NCBI GenBank assembly: GCA_017649565.1
Contig: JAGCGO010000096.1
Span: 1 to 42,447 of the forward strand
DNA: 42,447 nucleotides
Source: Fibrobacter sp.
GTDB taxonomy: Bacteria; Fibrobacterota; Fibrobacteria; Fibrobacterales; Fibrobacteraceae
Direction of reading: 5' to 3'
The first letter of the stretch is position 1, and every line of letters begins with the position of its first letter. A program made the translations under genes and the position numbers. Below the pieces are notes generated by a model, which had not been told where the DNA came from, did no database searches, and worked only from the letters and a program-made list of their open reading frames with translations. Positions 21,994 to 28,707 of the stretch are shown piece after piece.

Positions 21994-24273
21994 CTAGTTC
22001 TCGGCGCGCAGCTGCTTGGCCGCGGCGACCAGATTCTTGAGGCTTGCGGTCGTCTCCGTTTCGCCACGGGTCTTGAGGCCGCAATCGGGATTCACCCAAA
22101 CGTTCTCCTGCGGAACCTTGTCAAGAATCTTGTGAAGCGTACCCACGATTTCTTCGACGGAGGGAACACGCGGCGAATGAATATCGTACACGCCCGGGCC
22201 CACCTGCGTCTCGAAATGTGCCTCGTTGAGCGCGTCGAGCAGCTTGAGGTCGGAGCGGCTCGCCTCGAACGTAATGACGTCGGCATCCATGGCGTCGATG
22301 TCGCGGACAATGTCGTTGAACTCGCTGTAACACATGTGCGTGTGGATCTGCGTCTCGGGCTTGACTTTCGCATGCACCAGACGGAATGCGGGAATGGCCC
22401 AGTCGAGATATTCCTTGTGCCAGTCGCTCTTGCGCAGCGGCAACTTTTCGCGGAGGGCGGCCTCGTCAATCTGGATAATCTTGATGCCGTTCTTCTCGAG
22501 ATCCAAAACTTCGTCGCGGATGGCAAGGCCGATCTGCTGCGCCTGAGTCTTGAGCGAAACATCTTCGCGCGGGAAAGACCAGTTGAGGATTGTCACCGGA
22601 CCGGTGAGCATGCCCTTCACGGGCTTGTTCGTCTGCTGCTGCGCGAACACGGACCATTCAACGGTGATAGGCTTGCTGCGGTGAATGTCGCCCCACACTA
22701 CGGGCGGCTTGACACAGCGCGTGCCGTAGCTCTGCACCCAGGCGTTCTGCGTGAAGATGAAGCCGTCGATCTGCGTACCGAAATATTCCACCATGTCGTT
22801 ACGTTCGAATTCGCCGTGTACGATCACGTCGAGACCGATGCTTTCCTGGAGCGCGATGCATTCCGCAATCTTCTTCTGGTTGAACGCCACGTACTGTTCG
22901 CGGGTAATCTCGCCCTTCTTGAAGGCGGCGCGGTTCGCGCGGACTTCGGCCGTCTGCGGGAACGACCCGATGGTCGTCGTGGGGAACGCCGGGAGCCCGA
23001 AGACTTCTTTCTGCACTTTCTTGCGGTCGGCGCGGGACGGGCTACGCACAAAGTCTGCATCGCCCAGGGCGGCCAGCGCGGACTGCACCGCAGCATTTTC
23101 GCTCACGCGGGCGGCGGCAAACAGGGCCTTGTTCTTTTCGAGGGCGGCGGTATCGGCATTCGCGAGGTCGGCAAGTTCCACAAGCTTTTCCTCGGCGAAG
23201 GCGAAATGCTTCAGGGTTTCCGCGGGGAGCTTCTGCTCGGCGGCAACGGTGTACGGCACGTGCAGCAGTGAGCAGGAGGTGCCCACCACGACATTGGCGG
23301 CGTCCACGGACTTTTCGATTTCGGCGAGGAGGGCGTTTTTCTGCGCATAATCGGCGCGCCAGATGTTCTTGCCGTTCACCACACCCGCAAAGAGGACCGT
23401 ATTCTTCGGGAACCCAGTCTTGACAAGTTCAAGCGACTTGAGGCCTTCCACGAAGTCGAGACCGATACCGTCGAAGCCAAACGAAACGACATCCTGGTAA
23501 ACGTCGCGGATATCGCCGAAGTAAGTCTGCAACAGGATCTTTGCCGAAGTCTTCGCATGGACCTGTTCCAGCAGGAACGCATAGATAGACTTGAAGAGTT
23601 GCTTTTCTTCGTCGTTCACGTCAAAGACGAGGGCGGGCTCGGCGAGAGCAATCCATTCCGCACCTGCGGCAGAGAGCTGTTCCACCAGTTTCAAATAAGC
23701 GTTCACGGCGGAAGCGGCAAAGGCGCCAGCCTTCTTGTTGCCGTTGTAGCGGGCCAGGCGCAGGAATGTGTAGGGTCCGATGAGGCTAGGCACGGTCTGG
23801 ATTCCGGCAGCCTTGGCCTCGTTGTATTCCTGGAGGGGCTTCACATCGCCGGAGAGGGCCAGCTCGGTGGAATCATCCAGTTCGGGAACGATGTAGTGAT
23901 AGTTCGTATTGAACCACTTCTTCATCGGGAGGGCCTTGACGTCGCCCTTGACGCCCTGGTAGCCGTGGGCCGCGGCAAAGTACGTCTCGAGGGCGGAAAG
24001 GCCGAGTTCCTTGTAACGGGCCGGAACGGCACCGAGCAAAAAGGCCGTATCGAGAACGTTGTCGTAGAACGAGAAGTCGTTGGACGGGATGAACGAGATT
24101 CCGGCGGCCTGCTGCTTCTGCCAACCATACTGACGGATTTCTGCGGCGGTCTTCTGGAGATCCGCTTCGGAAACTTCGACTTTAAAGAACTTTTCACTAG
24201 CAAACTTGAGTTCGCGGGCCTTGCCAATGCGAGGGAAACCGATTACCGATGTTTTCTTTGCCGTCATATTCAT
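21994..24273 (-). CDS. metE: Cobalamin-independent methionine synthase
   Basis: 5-methyltetrahydropteroyltriglutamate-homocysteine methyltransferase: makes methionine without vitamin B12. The 759-residue length is normal. The N-terminal half begins [21 protein letters not shown]; the catalytic half shows [50 protein letters not shown], the zinc ligands in HMCYSEFND (His and Cys) and the last Cys in [17 protein letters not shown] sits 2 nt before the start codon. It is divergent from a LysR-type gene, the usual arrangement for a metE regulator, and palindromes cover its -35 box. Confidence 0.97.
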   Translation of the reverse strand: MNMTAKKTSVIGFPRIGKARELKFASEKFFKVEVSEADLQKTAAEIRQYGWQKQQAAGISFIPSNDFSFYDNVLDTAFLLGAVPARYKELGLSALETYFAAAHGYQGVKGDVKALPMKKWFNTNYHYIVPELDDSTELALSGDVKPLQEYNEAKAAGIQTVPSLIGPYTFLRLARYNGNKKAGAFAASAVNAYLKLVEQLSAAGAEWIALAEPALVFDVNDEEKQLFKSIYAFLLEQVHAKTSAKILLQTYFGDIRDVYQDVVSFGFDGIGLDFVEGLKSLELVKTGFPKNTVLFAGVVNGKNIWRADYAQKNALLAEIEKSVDAANVVVGTSCSLLHVPYTVAAEQKLPAETLKHFAFAEEKLVELADLANADTAALEKNKALFAAARVSENAAVQSALAALGDADFVRSPSRADRKKVQKEVFGLPAFPTTTIGSFPQTAEVRANRAAFKKGEITREQYVAFNQKKIAECIALQESIGLDVIVHGEFERNDMVEYFGTQIDGFIFTQNAWVQSYGTRCVKPPVVWGDIHRSKPITVEWSVFAQQQTNKPVKGMLTGPVTILNWSFPREDVSLKTQAQQIGLAIRDEVLDLEKNGIKIIQIDEAALREKLPLRKSDWHKEYLDWAIPAFRLVHAKVKPETQIHTHMCYSEFNDIVRDIDAMDADVITFEASRSDLKLLDALNEAHFETQVGPGVYDIHSPRVPSVEEIVGTLHKILDKVPQENVWVNPDCGLKTRGETETTASLKNLVAAAKQLRAEN

Positions 24274-24309
24274 TTACCTACCTTTTTTACATGTTTTCTT
24301 GAACGCTCC

Positions 24310-24340
24310 CAAATATATCCACTTTTTTGAAATAGGTAAA
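24310..24340 (-). promoter_or_regulatory. metE promoter
   Basis: On the minus strand TTTACC (24340-24335), a 17-bp spacer, then TATATTTG (24317-24310). The leader is about 30 nt. The -35 lies inside the AAATAG-N8-CTATTT palindrome. Confidence 0.7.
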
Positions 24341-24349
24341 ATACTATTT
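24330..24349. promoter_or_regulatory. LysR-type operator, proximal half-palindrome on the metE -35
   Basis: AAATAG (24330-24335), 8 nt, CTATTT (24344-24349). It shares ATAGGT-x-AAA with the adjacent perfect palindrome, so it is probably a second, weaker LysR site. Confidence 0.55.
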
Positions 24350-24357
24350 TTTGTATG

Positions 24358-24384
24358 TTCACCATAGGTCAAAGCTATGGTGAA
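24358..24384. promoter_or_regulatory. LysR-type operator, perfect 10-bp inverted repeat
   Basis: TTCACCATAG (24358-24367), 7-nt centre GTCAAAG, CTATGGTGAA (24375-24384). ATAG-N7-CTAT is a LysR-family T-N11-A box. It lies 18 bp from the metE -35 and 70 bp before the lysR start codon, so it may serve both activation of metE and autoregulation (inference). Confidence 0.7.
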
Positions 24385-24453
24385 GGGAGACACTCCAACA
24401 ACGAACCTCTTTGCCCATACCTCAAAGCACCGAAGGTGCGGCCTGATACCTCT

Positions 24454-25359
24454 ATGACTTTACAACAACTTAAATACGCAGTGGCAGTAGCCGACACACT
24501 GAACATCACCGAAGCGTCCAAGCGAGTCTTCATTTCGCAGCCGAGCCTGACCGCAGCCATACACGAGCTTGAAGAAGAGATGGGCGTTACCATTTTCAAC
24601 CGCAGCAACAAGGGCGTAACCATTACAAACGAGGGCGACGAATTCCTCTCGTATGCACGCCAAGTACTGGAACAGGCGGCCCTCCTTGAAGAACACTACA
24701 AGGGCGGCGAGAACGGCAATACGATCTTTTCTGTCAGCTGCCAGCACTACTCCTTCGCCGTGAACGCCTTCGTCGATGTCATCCGCAAGTTCGGCGGCCC
24801 GAGCTACGACTTCACGCTCCGCGAGACGCAGACGAACGAGATTATCGACGACGTGGCCAAGATGAAGAGCGAAATCGGCGTGCTCTACCTCAGCGGCAAG
24901 AACGAGAAGGTCATCCGCAAGCTGATGCAGAAGAGCAACTTGGTATTCGAACCGCTATTCACTACCCCGCTACACGTTTTCATGTCGTCCAAGAACCCGC
25001 TCGCCACCAAGGAAAAGATTACGCTCACCGACCTGAAACCCTACCCTTACCTGACTTACGAGCAGGGCAACTTCAATTCCTTCTACTTCGCCGAAGAACC
25101 GCTCACCGCCATCGACTTCGACTGTCCGCGCAACATCAAGGTCCGCGACCGCGCCACGCTTTTCAACTTGATCATCGGTCTCGACGGCTACACCATCTGC
25201 TCGGGCGTCATCAGCCACAAGCTGAACGGCAAGGAGATTATCGCGAAACCGCTTTCGGTAACCGACAAGATGACCATCGGTATCGTGACCCGCAAGGGAA
25301 TCACGCTTTCGCGTTACGCCAACTCCTATATCGAAGCACTCAAGCGCCACTGCGGGTAA
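24454..25359 (+). CDS. LysR family transcriptional regulator, probable metE regulator
   Basis: A 301-residue LysR protein. The N-terminal winged helix (MTLQQLKYAVAVADTLNITE, then ASKRVFISQPSLTAAIHELE) is standard. The co-inducer domain carries the run QHYSFAVNAFVDVIRKFGG and a C-terminal segment starting TLSRYANSYIEAL. The start at 24454 is chosen because homology begins there; the longer open frame from 24355 runs through the operator. The divergent metE and the two palindromes in between suggest that it regulates metE, as MetR does in other bacteria. Homocysteine or O-acetylserine could be the effector; the sequence does not decide. Confidence 0.92.
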   Translation: MTLQQLKYAVAVADTLNITEASKRVFISQPSLTAAIHELEEEMGVTIFNRSNKGVTITNEGDEFLSYARQVLEQAALLEEHYKGGENGNTIFSVSCQHYSFAVNAFVDVIRKFGGPSYDFTLRETQTNEIIDDVAKMKSEIGVLYLSGKNEKVIRKLMQKSNLVFEPLFTTPLHVFMSSKNPLATKEKITLTDLKPYPYLTYEQGNFNSFYFAEEPLTAIDFDCPRNIKVRDRATLFNLIIGLDGYTICSGVISHKLNGKEIIAKPLSVTDKMTIGIVTRKGITLSRYANSYIEALKRHCG

Positions 25360-25425
25360 CTCCACAGGCCCCTTTATCGAGCCAACTTTTTTATTTCGGA
25401 GTTTTCACTTTTTTCGCAATTTAGT

Positions 25426-25433
25426 TACATTTC
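25426..25433 (+). promoter_or_regulatory. -10-like TACATTTC, 7 nt before the rnd start codon
   Basis: TACATTTC, then seven bases, then ATG at 25441, with no Shine-Dalgarno. A near-leaderless start. Confidence 0.4.
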
Positions 25434-25440
25434 ACAGGTA

Positions 25441-26598
25441 ATGTTGCAAAACGAAAAATACATCTTGGTAGACAACGAGGAATCCCTCGCCAAGCTTCTC
25501 GAAGATCTCGACTTGTATGATATGGCCGCCGTCGATACGGAGGCCGATTCCATGCACCATTATCTAGCGCGCCTCTGCCTTATCCAGATTACCATCGGTG
25601 ACCACTACTATATCGTCGACCCCCTTTGCGGCATCGACCTTGCCCCGCTTTTCAAGGCTCGCGCCATGCAGACGCTTATTTTCCACGGTGCGGACTACGA
25701 CCTGCGACTTCTGTGGCAGACCTACCAGTTCAGCCCGAAAAATATTTTCGACACAATGCTCGCCGCAAAGTTGCTTGGCGAAAAGCATCTCGGCCTTGCC
25801 GACCTCGTCCGCGAATATTTCGGCGACGAGTTGAAGAAGGAAAACCAGCGTGCCGACTGGACCATCCGTCCACTCCCGCTCGAGATGTGCGAATACGCCA
25901 TCCACGACACGTTCTACCTTCACGAACTCTGTGCCATATTGGTTGAAAAGCTGCAAGCGGCCAACCGCATGAGCTGGCTTACCGAGCAGTGCAACGCCCT
26001 GATCGAACATTCCAGGCACCCGGCCCCACCGAAAAAGGATCCCTGGCGCATCACGGGTTCCAGCATATACAACCCCTGCGCACTGAACATCCTCAAGCAT
26101 CTTTGGGAATGGCGTGAAAAAGAAGCCGAGGCGATGGACCGTCCCCCGTACAAGGTCATGCCCGCGGAACTGATGCTCGCCATCGTGCGCAATGTACAGG
26201 CGACATTTCCCAATCTTGACGAAAAAAAGCTGCCCAAGTTGCCCCGCAACTTCAAGGGAGAACGCTACGACTCCTTCATGGCCATGCTCCGGGCAGCCTG
26301 CGCCACCCCCGAAGAAGACTGGCCGGCCAAGCTACCTAAAGCACCGCCCCCGCCAGTGGTACCGAACGCCGACCTCTTGCTTTCGCTCAAGATGTGGCGC
26401 GACGAAAAGGCGGAATCGCTCCAAATAGACCCTTCGATGGTAGCAAACAAGTCTCAGCTCATCTGGCTGGCCGCACCGGGAACCATGCCCTGGCAGGACC
26501 GCTACGACGAGGCTCACCTGATGCAATGGCAGCGCAAGATCTGGAACGAAATCCTTCAGGACAAGCTCCCGACCGCAGCACGCGCCATCAGGAGCTAG
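25441..26598 (+). CDS. rnd: Ribonuclease D-like 3'-5' exoribonuclease
   Basis: A 385-residue DEDDy exonuclease that trims tRNA and other RNA 3' ends. The three exo motifs are present: AAVDTEAD (D32, E34), FHGADYD (D87), and EYAIHDTFYL (Y152, D156). An HRDC-type helical domain follows: NPCALNILKHLWEWREKEAEAMDRPPYKVMP from about residue 210 (split here only for description) and a second copy near LLLSLKMWRDEKAES. A Pro-rich linker (PKAPPPPVVP) joins them. It starts an operon: the next gene begins 2 nt after it. Confidence 0.93.
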   Translation: MLQNEKYILVDNEESLAKLLEDLDLYDMAAVDTEADSMHHYLARLCLIQITIGDHYYIVDPLCGIDLAPLFKARAMQTLIFHGADYDLRLLWQTYQFSPKNIFDTMLAAKLLGEKHLGLADLVREYFGDELKKENQRADWTIRPLPLEMCEYAIHDTFYLHELCAILVEKLQAANRMSWLTEQCNALIEHSRHPAPPKKDPWRITGSSIYNPCALNILKHLWEWREKEAEAMDRPPYKVMPAELMLAIVRNVQATFPNLDEKKLPKLPRNFKGERYDSFMAMLRAACATPEEDWPAKLPKAPPPPVVPNADLLLSLKMWRDEKAESLQIDPSMVANKSQLIWLAAPGTMPWQDRYDEAHLMQWQRKIWNEILQDKLPTAARAIRS

Positions 26599-26600
26599 AA

Positions 26601-27185
26601 ATGGGAACCTCGATACTCGTACTGTTCCTCGCGATATTCGTGTTCGGCAGCAGCCCCATCATTGAACTTATCCTGAAAAAGCGCCGCGACAAGAAAGGCG
26701 ACGACATCATCGGTGAACCCTGGCAAGAAATCCACGACATCCCGGGATACCACGACGCAAGGAACGTCGCCGCGTTCTACCCGATGAAGGGCGAACCGAA
26801 CATCATGCCCATTATCGAAGAACTCGCCCGCGAAGGCCGCCTGCTGCTGCCGCGCTGCGAAGGCGAGGGCATCATGAACTTTTACAAAGTAAGCAGTCTG
26901 CGCAAGGACCTTGTGCCCGGGAAATTCGGCATCATGGAACCGAGGGATGGTCTTGAAAAATTCGAAGGGGACATTCCCATATTCCTCGTTCCCGGCACAA
27001 AGTTCAATTTTAACGGAAACCGCATCGGGCACGGCAAGGGTTACTACGACAGGTTCCTCGCCAAGCACCAGCATTCCTACAAGGCAGGCATCGCAACGCC
27101 CGCACAGATTTCGAAAGAACCTCTCGAGCAGAAAGACACCGACGTCCAGATGAACGTCGTCATCCCGTGCAGAGAGAAATACTGA
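26601..27185 (+). CDS. Membrane-anchored 5-formyltetrahydrofolate cyclo-ligase-like protein
   Basis: A 194-residue protein whose residues 40-190 match the 5-FCL/MTHFS fold: VAAFYPMKGEPNIMPIIEEL, LLLPRCEGEGIMNFY, FGIMEP, PIFLVPGTKFNFNGNRIGHG and GYYDRFLAKH. That enzyme uses ATP to convert 5-formyl-THF to 5,10-methenyl-THF. The first 27 residues are unusual: they form a membrane helix (MGTSILVLFLAIFVFGSSPI) followed by KKRRDKK, in place of the short basic helix seen in the usual enzyme. It may therefore act at the inner membrane on the cytoplasmic side. AGGAG precedes the ATG at 26601. The downstream methyltransferase starts after 21 nt. Confidence 0.85.
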   Translation: MGTSILVLFLAIFVFGSSPIIELILKKRRDKKGDDIIGEPWQEIHDIPGYHDARNVAAFYPMKGEPNIMPIIEELAREGRLLLPRCEGEGIMNFYKVSSLRKDLVPGKFGIMEPRDGLEKFEGDIPIFLVPGTKFNFNGNRIGHGKGYYDRFLAKHQHSYKAGIATPAQISKEPLEQKDTDVQMNVVIPCREKY

Positions 27186-27206
27186 TAAACAAAAACGGAG
27201 CCCAAA

Positions 27207-28100
27207 ATGAGTTTCAACGAAGACGACAACCGTCGCGATCCACGCAGGACAAACAACGATCGCATGCGCCGCTTCGGCCGCAATGACCGGCCCAAGTTCG
27301 GCGAAAAAGTGTTCAAGCCAGACAATGTCGTGGCCGCCATCGGCGATGCCGATGCGGCTCCGCAGGTAGCCGTCGGCGGGATCAAGGAAGTGGAAGAACT
27401 GCTCAACAAGGATCCTATGCGTGTCCACCGCGTGCTGTTCATGCACCAGTCCGGCAATCCCAAGCTGTACAACTTGCAAAAACTCGCCAAGCGCGCACAT
27501 GTTCACGTGCAGCAGGTGGATTCCAAGATTCTCGACAGCTATGCAAGGCCGAACCAGGGCGTGGTCGCCCTGACAAACGAGAAGTCCCTCCTGCAATGGG
27601 AAGACGTCCGCGAAGAATTTTTCAAGGCAAAGGAAAGGGGCGAAAAGAAGCTCATCGCCGTGGCGACAAACATCGAAGACCCGCGAAACCTCGGGGCCTG
27701 CATCCGCAGTTCCTTGGCCCTGGGTGTAGATATTTTGCTCATGCCGGCAAAGGGCATGTGCGGCATCACCCCAAGTGTAGCGCGAACCAGCGCAGGCGCC
27801 CTCGAAAAGATGCGCATCTGCCGTCCGAACAACCTGGAAGCTGCCGTCGGCGAGCTCAAGCTCGCAGGTTACCAGATCCTGGGCCTTGACGCCGACACCG
27901 AGACAAGCCTTGCCGGATACGAATTCGCCGACCAGGTCGTGCTCGCCGTTGGCGGCGAAGATGTCGGTTTGCCGCCGTTCATACGCAAACAGTGCAACGC
28001 CATCCTCCGCATTCCGATGAAACCCGAAGCGCACTCCTACAACGCCTCTGTCGCACTTTCGCTCGGGCTGTACGAATACGCCAGAACGCGCATCAAGTAG
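27207..28100 (+). CDS. TrmH/SpoU-family RNA 2'-O-methyltransferase
   Basis: A 297-residue SPOUT methyltransferase of the RlmB/TrmH type that methylates the ribose of a G in rRNA or tRNA. The family motifs are ATNIEDPRNLGACIRSS (motif 1), AVGGEDVGLPPFIRKQC (motif 2) and IPMKPEAHSYNASVALSL (motif 3). The first 60 residues are charged and Arg/Asp-rich (NEDDNRRDPRRTNNDRMRR), likely RNA-binding and disordered. An eL30-like substrate-binding part follows (ARPNQGVVAL). It ends the rnd operon with a good terminator at 28131. Confidence 0.93.
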   Translation: MSFNEDDNRRDPRRTNNDRMRRFGRNDRPKFGEKVFKPDNVVAAIGDADAAPQVAVGGIKEVEELLNKDPMRVHRVLFMHQSGNPKLYNLQKLAKRAHVHVQQVDSKILDSYARPNQGVVALTNEKSLLQWEDVREEFFKAKERGEKKLIAVATNIEDPRNLGACIRSSLALGVDILLMPAKGMCGITPSVARTSAGALEKMRICRPNNLEAAVGELKLAGYQILGLDADTETSLAGYEFADQVVLAVGGEDVGLPPFIRKQCNAILRIPMKPEAHSYNASVALSLGLYEYARTRIK

Positions 28101-28130
28101 TCACATTCCCGAAATCTGCATACAAGATAA

Positions 28131-28156
28131 GCCGCCCTGTTGGGCGGCCTATTTTA
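28131..28156. terminator. Intrinsic terminator of the rnd operon
   Basis: GCCGCCC (28131-28137), loop TGTT, GGGCGGC (28142-28148), then CTATTTTAT. It lies between convergent genes. Confidence 0.85.
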
Positions 28157-28179
28157 TATAAAACCATATCGCCGGAGAA

Positions 28180-28698
28180 CTAGCGGTTATTCAGGTAATC
28201 CAGCACCTTCTGCGTCAGGTCGTTTTCCTTTTTCCAGAACAGCACGGAACCCGTCGCACGGTCCACGACCATGTCGTAGCCTTCCTGCAGGGCGATCTCG
28301 TTCACCGCCTTGCGGATCAGCTGAATGATGGGGCCGCTAATCTTCTCGTTCTCGGAAATCAATTCACCGTTACGTCCGTACACGCGGTCGATGAAGTTCT
28401 TGAGTTCCGTGTCCTTTTTCTTGTAGTCGGCCTCGAGTTCACGGCGCTTTTCGTCAGAAAGCATCAGAAGCTGCTTGTCAATCTTTTCCTTGATGGCGGC
28501 GAGTTCCTTTTGCAGCAAGTTTGCCTGCTGTTCCCACTTAGCCACCTGGCGGTCGTACTCTTCCTGAGCCTTCTTCGTGCCCTTGTAGCCGTCGAAGATA
28601 AGCTTGGAATCCACATGCGCGATACGAAGACCGTCATCGGCCATACCCGCAGTGGCAAGTGCAAACACCAAAAGAAGAATTAAGCGACGAATCATCAT
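28180..28698 (-). CDS. OmpH/Skp-family periplasmic chaperone
   Basis: A 172-residue exported protein. Signal peptide MMIRRLILLLVFALATAGMA, then the OmpH start RIAHVDSKLIFDGYKG. The middle (residues 45-130) is a charged coiled coil (QQANLLQKELAAIKEKIDKQ), as in Skp, whose tentacles hold unfolded outer-membrane proteins. The C-terminus has a globular strand pair (GYDMVVDRATGSVLF). It lies directly downstream of bamA: its SD AAGGAGGC overlaps the bamA stop codon, so coupling is strong. This order is common in BAM clusters. Confidence 0.93.
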   Translation of the reverse strand: MMIRRLILLLVFALATAGMADDGLRIAHVDSKLIFDGYKGTKKAQEEYDRQVAKWEQQANLLQKELAAIKEKIDKQLLMLSDEKRRELEADYKKKDTELKNFIDRVYGRNGELISENEKISGPIIQLIRKAVNEIALQEGYDMVVDRATGSVLFWKKENDLTQKVLDYLNNR

Positions 28699-28707
28699 GC
28701 GCCTCCT

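Noticed and set aside
22132..23271. 379-codon open frame antisense to metE
   Set aside because: Shadow of metE, no domain visible.
24355..24453. Earlier in-frame ATG start for the LysR gene
   Set aside because: This stretch contains the perfect operator palindrome and codes for sequence unlike any LysR N-terminus; the family match begins at 24454.
26595..28034. 479-codon open frame antisense to the cyclo-ligase and methyltransferase genes
   Set aside because: Shadow of two well-supported genes; no family motifs.
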